DNA of 40,223 nucleotides from an uncultured Oscillospiraceae bacterium (GTDB taxonomy: Bacteria; Bacillota; Clostridia; Oscillospirales; Oscillospiraceae), in contig CAJFVK010000013.1 in NCBI GenBank assembly GCA_904420435.1, positions 1 to 40,223 on the forward strand, read 5' to 3'. This document shows positions 11,112 through 19,790 of this stretch, one piece after another (position 1 is the first letter of the stretch; each line of letters begins with the position of its first letter). Below the pieces are notes generated by a model. That model had not been told where the DNA came from, did not search any database, and worked only from the letters and a program-made list of their open reading frames with translations. The position numbers and the translations under genes were made by a program.

Positions 11112-12617
11112 CTATTGGGGCCTGTCACCCGCCGCCTCCTCCAGCAGCCGATAGGAGAGCAAAAGGAAGAGGACCGTATCCCGGTCCTTCAGGTCCAGGC
11201 CCGTCAGGGCTGTGATCCGCTGGATCCGGCTGAGGAGGGTGGTACGGTGGATATAGAGGCGGCGGGCCGCCTCCGTGGCGCTGCCGTCCGCCGCCAAGTA
11301 GACGGAGAGGGTGTGGAAGAGCTCCGCATGCTCCCTCTGATCGTAATCCAGCAGGGTCAGCAGGGCGCCGTGGCAGACCTGCCGGGGCGGAAACTCCCGG
11401 CAGCACTGGCCCAGGAGGTAGTCGAAGCGGTAGTCGCTGAATTTGTGGTACCAGAAGGTACCGTGCTTCTCCAGGCCGATCTCCAGCGCCAGCTGGGCCT
11501 GCCGGTACTGGGCGGCCAAATCCCCCAGGCCCCGCAGGAGGTTGCTGATGCCCGCCCGGCACAGGCTCTCCCGGAGGAAGTAGGGCAGCTGCCCGGGGAA
11601 GGGCACACCGGCGGAGAGGCTGCGGTTCAGGATCCAGACAATGCCGGGCAGCCGGCGCAGGCAGCAGCTGCCGGGAAACATGCGCTCCAGCTGGTCGCAG
11701 TAGAAGTCCTTGGACTGCTCCACCACCTCCTGGCCGATAAAGCGCAGCTGGATCACCTGGTACTCCTGGTCCGGCTGCCAGCCCCGCAGGGCCAGGGCCT
11801 CCTTCAGCCGGGCCTGGCCGCAGCTCCGCCCGGCCAGCAGGTCCTCCATCACCGCGTAGAAGGCGTCGTCCTCCTCCCTCCGCCGCCGGGTGTGGAGCAG
11901 GGCCGTGTAAAAGGCGGTGAGCCGCTGGCCAAAGGCGGACATCAGCGCCATGTCGCTGGGGGTATAGGTCCGGCTCTCCGACTCCGCCAGCAGCCGGGCC
12001 TGATAGACGCCCTCCACCTTAATATTATAGCAGAGGGAGGCGTCCCCGTAGAGGAAAGGGCCGTCCGCCTCCTTGGCCCGCAGGAACTGGGGCTCCAGCA
12101 GCAGCCGGTTGACGCTCTCCAGGGGCATCCTGCCCTGCTTCCACTCGGGATGGCGGCGGAGGAAATCCCTGGTATGGGCCACATAGCGGTAGTCGCTGTC
12201 CACCAGGCACATGGACATCCCCAGGTACGCCGCGCCGGCGCTCAGGACCGCCTGGAGGCTGTGGGCGTCGTCCCAGGCTGCCTCCACATCCTCCCTCCAC
12301 CTGGCAAAATCCGACAGGATCCCCTGGACCCGGTTGAAGGCCAGGGGGATGGGCGTCCCCTCCGGCAGGACCATCCAGTGTTCCGCCCGGCGCTCTCTGT
12401 GGGGCGGCTCCCCCACGCAGACCACCGCCTGGGTATCCCACGACCGGTCCCAGTCCGCCGTTTCCTCTGCGGAAGTGATGTAAAGGGCATCCCCTTTCTG
12501 GCTGCTGCCGTCCGGGAAGAGCACCATCCGCACCGGCTGATCCGCAGCCGGTATGGCGCAGGCGCTGCCAAATGTCCTGCCCAGCTCCTCAAACACCGTG
12601 CAGGCTGTAATCTCCAT
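11112..12617 (-). CDS. PucR-type transcriptional regulator
   Basis: 501 aa from the ATG at 12615-12617 behind GGAGGAGGAA. The upstream in-frame start gives 17 extra residues across the promoter and is rejected. The N-terminal and central parts look like a sensory region (GAF-like or purine-catabolism-type). The C-terminal about 70 residues hold the PucR helix-turn-helix: SVYLAADGSATEAARRLYIH, then RTTLLSRIQRI and a tail DLKDRDTVLFLLLSYRLLE. Such regulators often act on a divergent neighbour; here that is the UroD-family gene. The effector is unknown. Promoters of the two genes lie back to back. Confidence 0.82.
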   Translation of the reverse strand: MEITACTVFEELGRTFGSACAIPAADQPVRMVLFPDGSSQKGDALYITSAEETADWDRSWDTQAVVCVGEPPHRERRAEHWMVLPEGTPIPLAFNRVQGILSDFARWREDVEAAWDDAHSLQAVLSAGAAYLGMSMCLVDSDYRYVAHTRDFLRRHPEWKQGRMPLESVNRLLLEPQFLRAKEADGPFLYGDASLCYNIKVEGVYQARLLAESESRTYTPSDMALMSAFGQRLTAFYTALLHTRRRREEDDAFYAVMEDLLAGRSCGQARLKEALALRGWQPDQEYQVIQLRFIGQEVVEQSKDFYCDQLERMFPGSCCLRRLPGIVWILNRSLSAGVPFPGQLPYFLRESLCRAGISNLLRGLGDLAAQYRQAQLALEIGLEKHGTFWYHKFSDYRFDYLLGQCCREFPPRQVCHGALLTLLDYDQREHAELFHTLSVYLAADGSATEAARRLYIHRTTLLSRIQRITALTGLDLKDRDTVLFLLLSYRLLEEAAGDRPQ

Positions 12618-12652
12618 CTCTGTTCCTCCTCCGGTCCTTTTGTATACGACAA

Positions 12653-12681
12653 ATTGTAGTGTATCCAACCTAATATGTCAA
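12653..12681 (-). promoter_or_regulatory. Promoter of the PucR-type regulator
   Basis: Perfect TTGACA (12676-12681 read on the minus strand) and TACAAT (12653-12658), 17 bp apart, about 36 bp before the ATG. Confidence 0.8.
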
Positions 12682-12692
12682 GGAACTGCGGA

Positions 12693-12721
12693 TTTACTTT
12701 CCCATTCTGATGGATTACAAT
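12693..12721 (+). promoter_or_regulatory. Promoter of the UroD-family gene
   Basis: TTTACT (12693-12698) and TACAAT (12716-12721) with a 17-bp spacer, about 48 bp before the ATG. The -35 is weaker than that of the divergent regulator promoter, consistent with activator dependence (inference). Confidence 0.6.
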
Positions 12722-12768
12722 AAAATTAGTTTCAAAAGCATGCAGAACATGCGGAAGGAGGAGCGAAT

Positions 12769-13836
12769 ATGGCATTTCCTGCGTTTCGGCCGGAGGAACT
12801 TCAGATTGTAGGGTGGAATTCCCCGCCCTTCGGCGGCATGCCCAGATCCCCTAAGTTCAACACCCCTATCACGCCCAAGGAGAACTGGCAGCTGGTGATG
12901 GAGGGCAAGAAGCCCTGCTGGATGCCCTTTTCCACGGATATCCAGGGGTTTCGCCCCCGGATTATCCCGGACAACGTGGTCTGCGGCCTGGTGGTGGACG
13001 GCGGACCACCCCTGGGGGTGGAGGACTACAGCGGAAAGGGCTGGTTCGACACGGAGTGGGTCTACGTACCTATGGTGGGCGGGGCCACGGTGAAGCCCGG
13101 CGCGCCCCAGATCGAGGACATCAACGACTGGCCCTCCATCCTCCGCTTCCCGGACACCGACGCCTACGACTGGGAGGCCAGCGCCGCAGAGAATCAGTCC
13201 TTCTTTGACCGGGACCGCCCCCTGGAGGTCTGCATGCTCTGCGGCTTCTGGGAGCGGCTGATCTCCCTGATGGACGTGGCCAATGCCGCAGTGGCCCTGA
13301 TCGACGAGGACCAGAAGGAGGGGGTCCACAGCCTCTTTGACGCCCTGTGCAACCTCTACGAGCGGGTCATTGAGAAATACCACCGGTACTACCAGCCGGA
13401 CCTGATTCTGATGCACGACGACTGGGGCACCCAGAACGCCCCCTTCTTCTCCACCGCCGTGCTCCAGGAGATGATCCTGCCCTACATCAAGCGGGTGGTG
13501 GACTCCTGCCACCGGCGGGGCATCCGCTTTGAGCTCCACTCCTGCGGGTTCAACGAGCCCAACGTGCCCTACATGCTCCAGGCAGGGGTGGATATGTGGT
13601 GCGGTCAGACCCTCAACGACACCACCAAGCTCATGCGCCAGTACGGGGACAAGATGCTGTTCTTCGGCTTCCCGGATCCCATCCCCGCCGGCGCCACGGA
13701 GGGGGAGATCGTGGCCATGGCGGAGAAGTTCTTCGACCTCCACAAGGACGACCGGATGATGATCCAGAACCGGGAGTGCAACGAAACCTTTATGAAGACC
13801 ATCTATCGGCTGAGCCGGGAGTACTACGCCGGCTGA
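12769..13836 (+). CDS. Uroporphyrinogen decarboxylase (UroD)-family protein, MtaA-like
   Basis: 355 aa TIM-barrel protein of the UroD/methyltransferase superfamily. It carries the zinc site expected of methylcobamide:CoM methyltransferase-like members: His257-Ser-Cys259 (LHSCGF) and a third Cys at 337 (NRECNE), 78 residues later, close to the MtaA spacing. It is therefore more likely a corrinoid-linked methyltransferase than a haem-pathway enzyme; no other haem genes are near. No corrinoid protein or substrate-specific partner is encoded in the window, so the substrate is unknown. Starts at ATG after GGAAGGAGG; single-gene transcript ending at a strong terminator. Confidence 0.83.
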   Translation: MAFPAFRPEELQIVGWNSPPFGGMPRSPKFNTPITPKENWQLVMEGKKPCWMPFSTDIQGFRPRIIPDNVVCGLVVDGGPPLGVEDYSGKGWFDTEWVYVPMVGGATVKPGAPQIEDINDWPSILRFPDTDAYDWEASAAENQSFFDRDRPLEVCMLCGFWERLISLMDVANAAVALIDEDQKEGVHSLFDALCNLYERVIEKYHRYYQPDLILMHDDWGTQNAPFFSTAVLQEMILPYIKRVVDSCHRRGIRFELHSCGFNEPNVPYMLQAGVDMWCGQTLNDTTKLMRQYGDKMLFFGFPDPIPAGATEGEIVAMAEKFFDLHKDDRMMIQNRECNETFMKTIYRLSREYYAG

Positions 13837-13932
13837 GGCGCCTTCCGCCAGCAGGCAGAGCCTAAACACGCCGCTGCCTTCCCGCTTCGCGCTGTGCAGC
13901 TTTTTCCTTCTGATGGGAGTCTTCCACACGCT

Positions 13933-13972
13933 GAGAGGCCGCTTCCCGCGGGAAGCGGCCTCTCTCTTTTTT
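13933..13972 (+). terminator. Rho-independent terminator of the UroD-family gene
   Basis: A perfect 15-bp stem (13933-13947 with 13950-13964) followed by TCTTTTTT. It also lies just past the end of the convergent amidohydrolase gene. Confidence 0.9.
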
Positions 13973-13995
13973 GGGAACTTTGCTGTGGGACGTTT

Positions 13996-15594
13996 CTATC
14001 GCCGCGTCCGGGGGCGCAGCACTCTGCCCCGGTCCATCCGGGCAAACTCCCCCGCCTCGATGGCCGGCACGCCGTCCACGATAACGTAGTCCATGCCCTC
14101 CGCCCAGCGCTCCGGCTCCTGATAGGTGCCCCGCTCCCGGATGGCCGCCGGGTCAAAGATGCACAGGTCCGCATCCATCCCCTCCGCCACCAGGCCCTTG
14201 CCCGCCAGGCGGAGGGCCCGGGCCGGGACGCTGGTCATCTTCCGCACCGCCTGCTCCAGGGACAGCGCCCCCTCCCGGGCCACATACTTCTCCAGAATGC
14301 GGGCAAAGGTCCCGCACACCCGGGGGTGGCGCTTTCCGCTGGTGGGGTATGTGCTGTCGGAGATGACCGCCGCGTGGTCGTCCCGGAGGATCCGGACAAT
14401 GTCGCTCTCGGCGGTGATGAAGTCGATCATGGTGATCTGGCACCGCTCGCTGACCAGCAGGTCGTAGGCGCAGGTGAAGGGGTCCTTCCCCTGGGCCTGG
14501 GCGATCTGGGCGACGCTCATCCCCTGGTAGGGGCGGTTCTCCGGCCGGTTCAGGGTGGAGCAGAGGATGTTCTCCCAGCCCACCATGCCGGCGATGTTGT
14601 CAAAGTCCCGGCCGGTCTGGATCCGGTGGGTCAAAATCCGCCGCTGCTCCGGGCTGCGCAGGCGCTCTGTCACCGCCTCCGTGCCGCCGGTGAGGAAGTC
14701 ATGGGGGAGGATGTGGATCAGCTGGGTGGAGCCGGCGGTGTAGGGGTACACGTCGCAGCTCACGTCCAGCCCCTCCCGCCGGGCCGCCTCCATCCGCTCC
14801 AGGGCCCGGGGGATCAGCCGGTCCCAGTTGCGCTTTCCCATGGCCTTCAGGTGGCTGATATGCACCGGCACCCGGAGGCGCCGGGCCACCGTCAGCATCT
14901 CCTCCAGGGCGTCCAGCACCCCGTCCCCCTCCTCCCGCATGTGGACGGTGACGGGGATATCACGTCCTTCCAGGGGGGCGAGGGCCCGGATCAGCTCCTG
15001 GGTGGTGTAAAAGCACTCCGGCGCGTAGCCCAGCCCCAGGGACACCCCCAGGGCCCCGTCCCCCAGGGCCTCGTTCAGCCGGCGGTGGACGGCCTCATAC
15101 GCCTCGTCCGCCAGCCGCTCCGTCCCGTAGCCGGCCACCGCCGCCCGGATGGCGCCCGCCCCGGCCAGCATCCCGATGTGGATGGGGAGCCCCCGGCCCT
15201 CCGCCGCCTTCCGGTACGTCCCCAGGCTCTCCAGGGGCAGATCCGGCTCCGCCGGCCCGGTGATGGGCTCCAGATAGTCCAGCACCTCCCGCCGATAAGG
15301 GCCGGAGAGGGGCGCGGCGGACAGGCCGCAGTTGCCGTTTACAACGGTGGTCAGCCCCTGGCGGAGCTCCAGCTTCCCGAAGTCCGGCCGGAAGACCGCG
15401 CAGTCCCCGTGGCGGTGGATATCAATGAACCCCGGTGTCACCGCCCGGCCGGCGGCGTCGATGGTCCGCCTGGCGCCGGAGAGATTCTCCCCCACCGCCG
15501 CGATTTTTCCCCCAAAGACCGCCACGTCCGCCCGGCGGGCATTGGCGCCGCTGCCGTCATACAGCACGCCGTTTCGAATCAGCAGATCGTACAT
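13996..15594 (-). CDS. N-acyl-D-amino-acid deacylase-type amidohydrolase
   Basis: 532 aa, metal-dependent amidohydrolase-superfamily enzyme of the D-aminoacylase/dihydroorotase-like group. It would hydrolyse N-acyl-D-amino acids in the cytosol. Visible metal and active-site residues: H60-R-H62-G-D64 after strand 1, the family cysteine C89 in NGNCGLS, H218 in VHMREEGDG, H248 in HISHLKAMGK and D414 in VISDST. Small beta-sandwich segments flank the barrel at both ends. No signal peptide. The start is the ATG behind GGAGGGAGC. Before the 17.9-kb insertion it followed the split ATPase gene directly. Exact substrate not decidable. Confidence 0.88.
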   Translation of the reverse strand: MYDLLIRNGVLYDGSGANARRADVAVFGGKIAAVGENLSGARRTIDAAGRAVTPGFIDIHRHGDCAVFRPDFGKLELRQGLTTVVNGNCGLSAAPLSGPYRREVLDYLEPITGPAEPDLPLESLGTYRKAAEGRGLPIHIGMLAGAGAIRAAVAGYGTERLADEAYEAVHRRLNEALGDGALGVSLGLGYAPECFYTTQELIRALAPLEGRDIPVTVHMREEGDGVLDALEEMLTVARRLRVPVHISHLKAMGKRNWDRLIPRALERMEAARREGLDVSCDVYPYTAGSTQLIHILPHDFLTGGTEAVTERLRSPEQRRILTHRIQTGRDFDNIAGMVGWENILCSTLNRPENRPYQGMSVAQIAQAQGKDPFTCAYDLLVSERCQITMIDFITAESDIVRILRDDHAAVISDSTYPTSGKRHPRVCGTFARILEKYVAREGALSLEQAVRKMTSVPARALRLAGKGLVAEGMDADLCIFDPAAIRERGTYQEPERWAEGMDYVIVDGVPAIEAGEFARMDRGRVLRPRTRR

Positions 15595-15692
15595 GCTCCG
15601 CTCCCTCCTCTGCCCCGGCGCCGTTTATGGCCGGGGCCGTTTCTCCCGCCGCCCCGCCGGGCACGTGTTCCGTGCCGGGGGGCCTCACCCCT

Positions 15693-15720
15693 ATTGTACC
15701 ACAGGGGAGGCAGTTGGCAA
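15693..15720 (-). promoter_or_regulatory. Predicted amidohydrolase promoter
   Basis: TTGCCA (15715-15720) and TACAAT (15693-15698) on the minus strand with a 16-bp spacer, about 100 bp before the ATG. Confidence 0.55.
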
Positions 15721-15730
15721 GGGGGTTCCC

Positions 15731-16529
15731 CTACAGCCAGCGCCGGATCCGCTGCCACTCCTCCTCCGCCAGGGCGTAGACCCCGTCGAAGTCCACGTGG
15801 GCGTTGTAGGCGGATTCCATCCGGTCGTGGGACACCTTGGCCTCCCGGAGGAACTGCTCCCCCTCCTCCAGCAGCAGCCGGTGCATCCGCCGGTGGAAGC
15901 GGCACCGGGCCTTGTTCTGGCGGCAGACGCCGCTGTCCAGCAGGGCATCCAGATGCAGCCGGCGGTAGGCCGGACCGGTGTAGGCCATCCCCTCCCGGGA
16001 GGTAACGAAGGCCAGCCGGAGGGAGGGGATCACCAGGTGCTGGAGTCGCTGGGGCTGATTCGGGTCCGGACAGAGGATGGCGTCCCACCCCCGCTCCATA
16101 GCCGCCGCGGCCACCCTGCGGAGCAGCAGGTCCCCCAGGCCGCAGCTGTCCAGCAGCACATAGACCCGGTCCGCCAGGGCTTCCACCGTGTCAAACCGCC
16201 AGATCAGCCCCTTGCAGGTGATGCCGCCCAAAAACCGCTGCCGGGCCTCCCCCCGCTCCGTTCCCCGGCGGGGGATCTCCCGGCTGATGATGCCGGCGGC
16301 GCGCTGCTCCAGCTTCTCCCGGTTCCATCCCCGGCGCTGGATCTCCTCCACGGTCCGCCCCACCTCCGAGGCGGCCGCCAGGGCGTGGTAGGCCTTTTGG
16401 TAGGCCTCCCGGTAGGTCTTGGCGTGCAGAACGATCTCCTCCCGTGCCTCCTTGCAGGCCTCGATCTGATAGAAGCGCCCCAGGTTCACATATCGGTCCA
16501 CTGCCGCCGGGTATTCAGGTTCCACCACG
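15731..16529 (-). pseudogene. 3' part of split P-loop ATPase gene (PRK06851-like)
   Basis: This frame encodes about 265 residues beginning VVEPEYPAAVDRYVNLG, which is internal, not N-terminal, sequence for the family: the motif DATAPH should come just before it, and that motif ends the fragment at 34475-34746. The second half contains the usual second-domain start (FLGGITCKGLIWRFD) and FVTS strand, but its P-loop is degenerate (DSCGLGDLLL instead of GXXGTGKS). Joined to the 91 residues at the other end of the element it gives a 356-aa protein, close to my recollection of family length. There is no ribosome-binding site before the first GTG, so the fragment is probably not translated. The function of the intact family is unknown. 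Confidence 0.88.
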
Positions 16530-16550
16530 TGTGCGCGAGGAACAAAAGGC
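16512..16550 (+). other. attL of the integrative element
   Basis: Chromosomal half TTCCACCACG (16520-16529), crossover dinucleotide TG (16530-16531), then the element half TGCGCGAGGAACAAAAG. The AACAAAA block (16541-16547) starts exactly 9 nt from the dinucleotide and mirrors the TTTTGTT block at attR, also 9 nt away. TG is the only sequence shared by both junctions at the crossover. Confidence 0.88.
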
Positions 16551-16552
16551 CA

Positions 16553-16577
16553 CTTCCTTTCTCTTGGAAAAAGGAAG
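16553..16577 (-). terminator. Weak hairpin after the recombinase gene
   Basis: CTTCCTTT (16553-16560) pairs with AAAGGAAG (16570-16577), in the 80 bp between the recombinase stop and attL. On the minus strand it is followed by GGCCTTTTG. Candidate terminator that would shield the target gene fragment. Confidence 0.4.
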
Positions 16578-16610
16578 CAAGGAACGCCTCCCTTCGCTCT
16601 GCCGGTGGAG

Positions 16611-18164
16611 TTAGAACTTCCAGGTGATCCGGACCTCCTGCCTGCCGCTCTCCCGGTCTCTCTCCCCCACCTCGATTTTTTCGACGAGGGCCACGACCAG
16701 CTCCCGTGGAATGGTCTCCAGCTTCAGCAGTTCTTTTTCCTGTTCCATCCGAGCGGCCTGGTCCGGCGGCTCCGCCCGCTCTCTCAGCTCCCGGCCGACC
16801 TGTGCCAGCCGCTCCTCCAGGCGGCTTTTTTCCGCCAGGAAGTCCCGGTTCAGCTCTATGAACTGATCTTCCCTGAGGACTCCGGAAACTTTATCCAGAT
16901 ACAGGTTCTTCAGTGCCTGACTCCGCTTTTCCAGCTGGGCGGCCAGGGACCTCTGCTCCTGCTCCAGGGCCTCCCTCCCGGTGTCCTCCGGCGGGGGAAG
17001 ATGGAACTCTTCAGCCTTGCAGCAGCTCTGGACATAGCGGCGGATCCGCTCAGATACCAGCTCGATCAGCCGGTCCAGCCGAATGGAATGGCGGGTGCAC
17101 AGTTTTTCCTCCCCGCTGTCGGCGTACAGCTTGCAGCGGAGATAGGAAATCCTGGGCCGCCCCTGCTGGCAGTTGGTGGTCTTGCTCATGGTGCTGCCGC
17201 AGTCCATGCATTTGACCAGACCGGAGAGCACATGGGCCTCCCCGGTGCCGTCGGTCTTGGCGCGCAGCCGCAGCCCCCGCTGGACCTTCTCAAACAGCTC
17301 CCGGTCGATGATGGCCTCGTGGGTCCCCTCCACCCGGACCCACTGCTCCTCCGGCAGGTCGATCAGCGTCTTGGACTTGTAGCTGACCTTTTTCCGCCGC
17401 CCCTGCACCATGACCCCGGTATACATCTCATTGCGGAGGATGCGCCAGATGGTGGTCTTGTTCCACAGGCCGTGGTTGTTGGAAACCGGATGGCCGCTGG
17501 CCCAGCCGCGTTCCGCCTTGTACCGGGTGGGGTTGGGGATGCCCTGGTCGTTAAGCAGCCTGGCGATCTCCTGCTTGCCGCGGCCCTCCAGGGACCACCG
17601 GAAGATCCGTCGGATGATCTCCGCCGCCTCCGGCTCGACGACCAGGTGGTTGTGGTCCCTGGGATCCTTCTGATAGCCGTAGATGGGAAATCCGCCGATG
17701 TACTGCCCCTGCCGCCGCTTCATGTCAAAAACCATGCGGATGTTCTCGGACAGGTCCTCCAGATACCACTCGTTCACCAATCCGTTGATCTGCCGGGCTT
17801 TTTTGTTGCCCTTCACCTCCGTGTCGGCGCTGTCGGCCACGGCGATGAAGCGGATGCCCCAGACGGGGAATAGGCCGTGGATGTACTTCTCCACCAGCTC
17901 CATGTCCCGGGTGAACCGGGACTGGCTTTTGCAGAGGACAATCTGGAACTTCTTCTTCCTGGCCGCCTCGATCATCCGGTTGAAGTCCGGCCGCAGGCTG
18001 TCGGCGCCAGACCTGTCCTCGTCACAATAGATGTGATAAATCTCCCAGCCCCGCTCCATTGCGTAGCGGATCAGCAGAGATTTCTGGTTCTGGATGCTCT
18101 CGGATTCCGTCTTGTACTTGTCCTCGTCCTCCTTGCTCAGCCGCGTATAGATGGCGCAGAGAAT
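16611..18164 (-). CDS. Large serine recombinase (integrase) of the element
   Basis: Catalyses site-specific integration by serine chemistry. 517 aa if translation starts at an ATT (18162-18164), 9 nt after GGGGAGGTG; then the catalytic serine of YTRLSKED is Ser10, the usual position in the family. The only standard in-frame start is a TTG 129 bp upstream, inside the small gene at 18196-18309, and it would add 43 residues of low-complexity sequence. Domains: resolvase (1-150, with KSQSRFTRD), recombinase domain (about 155-300, VVEPEAAEIIRRIF, ARLLNDQGIPNP), zinc beta-ribbon (CMDCG ... RCKLYADS ... LCTRH), then a coiled coil (about 410-490). Adjacent to attL, as expected for the integrase of this element. 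Confidence 0.92.
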   Translation of the reverse strand: MLCAIYTRLSKEDEDKYKTESESIQNQKSLLIRYAMERGWEIYHIYCDEDRSGADSLRPDFNRMIEAARKKKFQIVLCKSQSRFTRDMELVEKYIHGLFPVWGIRFIAVADSADTEVKGNKKARQINGLVNEWYLEDLSENIRMVFDMKRRQGQYIGGFPIYGYQKDPRDHNHLVVEPEAAEIIRRIFRWSLEGRGKQEIARLLNDQGIPNPTRYKAERGWASGHPVSNNHGLWNKTTIWRILRNEMYTGVMVQGRRKKVSYKSKTLIDLPEEQWVRVEGTHEAIIDRELFEKVQRGLRLRAKTDGTGEAHVLSGLVKCMDCGSTMSKTTNCQQGRPRISYLRCKLYADSGEEKLCTRHSIRLDRLIELVSERIRRYVQSCCKAEEFHLPPPEDTGREALEQEQRSLAAQLEKRSQALKNLYLDKVSGVLREDQFIELNRDFLAEKSRLEERLAQVGRELRERAEPPDQAARMEQEKELLKLETIPRELVVALVEKIEVGERDRESGRQEVRITWKF

Positions 18165-18195
18165 AGGCCCCCACCTCCCCTCAGAAGCGGCGGGC

Positions 18196-18309
18196 TCACC
18201 GGGCGAGGGCCCTCCGGAGCCAGGCCTCCACCGCCCGCCGGATGGCCGCCTCCCACGGCTGCTCCGGATGGGAGCGCCGCTCCAGCAGCACAAGGTCCGT
18301 TTTTTTCAT
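18196..18309 (-). CDS. Small ORF of 37 aa upstream of the recombinase
   Basis: ATG at 18307-18309 behind GGAGGTGAT at good spacing; product MKKTDLVLLERR..., basic, ending RRALAR. It stops 31 bp before the proposed ATT start of the recombinase and could help its translation by coupling. I do not recognise the product. A role as a recombination directionality factor or leader peptide would be guesswork. Confidence 0.5.
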   Translation of the reverse strand: MKKTDLVLLERRSHPEQPWEAAIRRAVEAWLRRALAR

Positions 18310-18424
18310 GCCGATCACCTCCGGACCAATCTATGCCGAAAACGGGCGCCCTATGCCCGAGCCGCGCCCCGCCCTGGAAGGGGCTCTCCCCCAGGGCCGT
18401 CGGACGGGATCGTTTCGCTTACAA

Positions 18425-18484
18425 ATAGGACGGCGGTCCGCACCATAGGACGGCGGTCCGCACCATAGGAGGTGCGGACCGCCG
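18425..18484. repeat. Two tandem 20-bp repeats plus an inverted copy (hairpin)
   Basis: Unit ATAGGACGGCGGTCCGCACC occurs at 18425-18444 and 18445-18464, followed by ATAGGA and the complement GGTGCGGACCGCCG at 18471-18484. Either copy can pair with the inverted arm (14 bp, perfect). On the plus strand a T-rich tail CTCTGTTTTCTT follows. By position it may terminate the sirtuin transcript (minus strand). The rest of 18310-18547 shows nothing else. Confidence 0.7.
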
Positions 18485-18547
18485 CTCTGTTTTCTTCTGT
18501 TCCCCGCCAGGTTCCCTCCGCCCTGTCGGGTCTGCCCCGGCAGCCGT

Positions 18548-19447
18548 TCAGCTTTCTTCTCCCTCTCCAGCGGTTTCCGGCAGCACCGCCCGGATCGCCG
18601 CCCCGATGTCAGACCGGATGCAGATGGACTGCCCGGCGATCTCCCGGGGCACATAGGCCGCCTCCTGGTTGACGCAAACGTAGGTGGCCCTCCGGTTTTC
18701 ACAGGTCATCCGCCAGAAGGGATACTTGATGATCACCGGGGTATTGCCGCCCACCCCCAGCTCCAGGAACACCACCGCCAGGTTTTTGTGGCGGCGGAGG
18801 AAGTCGTGGTAGCGGTCCTGGGCCCTGTGCCAGCCCTCGTCCTCCACAAAGGAGTTGTCCACCCGCAGGTTCATGGTCATGGGCCGGCCGCAGACCGGGC
18901 AGCGGGGCACCAGCTCCGTGGGGATCCGCATGTCCCGCTGCCGGGCGACCATCTCCCGGACCGGCTCCTCGTTGTCATAGGTCCGGTCGTGGCAGGGGCC
19001 GCTGCACTGCCACAGGCCGTAGTCCCCCTGGGTATAGAACAGGCGCTTCTTTTCAAACCCCGCCCGCTGAAACTGGTGGTCCACATTGGTGGTCAGCACA
19101 AAGTAGTCTCTGTCCCGCACCAGCTCCAGCAGCTCCCGGTAGACCGGCTGCGGCGCTTCCACATAGCGGTTCCAGTAGATGTGCCGGCTCCACCAGGCCC
19201 AGTACTCCTCCAGGGTTTCAAAGGGGTAGAATCCGCCGGCGTACATGTCCTGGATGCCGTACTTCTCCCGGAAGTCGCCGAAATATTTCTCAAACCGCTC
19301 GCCCCCGTAGGTCAGGCCCGCAGAGGCGGAGAGGCCCGCGCCGGCACCGACCACCACGGCGTCCGCCTCCGCCAGCGTCCGCTTCAGCGCCTCCAGCCCG
19401 CTGGCGGAGGGGACTGCGGAGGCGTGCCCCATAAGTTTAGAGAACAT
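18548..19447 (-). CDS. Class M sirtuin (SirTM-like), probable protein ADP-ribosyltransferase
   Basis: 299 aa, Sir2 Rossmann fold. Motifs: NAD-binding GAGAGLSASAGL (34-45), then the SirTM-typical RFEKYFGDF...YGIQDMYAGGFYPF and EEYWAWWSRHIYWNRY, TTNVDH (119-124) and YTQGDYGLWQC (138-148). Gln140 stands where deacylating sirtuins have the catalytic His, and Asn121 precedes it by 19 residues, matching my recollection of the catalytic pair in SirTM. CxxC at 183-186 suggests a zinc site. Known SirTM enzymes modify a lipoylated GcvH-like carrier and are co-encoded with a macrodomain protein and LplA2; none of these is in the window. The start ATG 19445-19447 lacks a strong ribosome-binding site, so M6 is also possible. 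Confidence 0.87.
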   Translation of the reverse strand: MFSKLMGHASAVPSASGLEALKRTLAEADAVVVGAGAGLSASAGLTYGGERFEKYFGDFREKYGIQDMYAGGFYPFETLEEYWAWWSRHIYWNRYVEAPQPVYRELLELVRDRDYFVLTTNVDHQFQRAGFEKKRLFYTQGDYGLWQCSGPCHDRTYDNEEPVREMVARQRDMRIPTELVPRCPVCGRPMTMNLRVDNSFVEDEGWHRAQDRYHDFLRRHKNLAVVFLELGVGGNTPVIIKYPFWRMTCENRRATYVCVNQEAAYVPREIAGQSICIRSDIGAAIRAVLPETAGEGEES

Positions 19448-19512
19448 GACATACCACTCTTTCAACCGGAAATTTTCCCAGAGGTGCTCCCTCCGGTTCA
19501 CGCGTCCCGGAT

Positions 19513-19541
19513 ATTGTAGCGCCCGACCGACCTTCTGTAAA
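19513..19541 (-). promoter_or_regulatory. Promoter of the sirtuin gene
   Basis: TTTACA (19536-19541) and TACAAT (19513-19518) on the minus strand with a 17-bp spacer, about 65 bp before the start. The 343-bp gap to birA holds this, the birA promoter, and nothing else recognised. Confidence 0.65.
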
Positions 19542-19739
19542 GTACGCACTTTTTTGTGCTGTAGTTACCTCCCGGTAACGAACCGGCGGAGAGCCGGGCG
19601 GACATCCCTCCTCAGGGACAGTGTAGCAGTTGACGCGGCGGCAGAGTCAAGAGGAATTTTCCCTGTTTTACAAATCATACCGCCTGCGCCCTGTCTTCCC
19701 CGGCAAAGCGGCAAGCGTAAACCTTTTCTCTCGTTTCGG

Positions 19740-19768
19740 TTGACGGCAAAGGCCGTCCGTGATATGAT
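19740..19768 (+). promoter_or_regulatory. birA promoter
   Basis: TTGACG (19740-19745) and TATGAT (19763-19768), spacer 17 bp, about 22 bp before the ATG, giving a very short leader. Confidence 0.75.
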
Positions 19769-19790
19769 GCGGCCAAAAGGAGGCGGAGCC

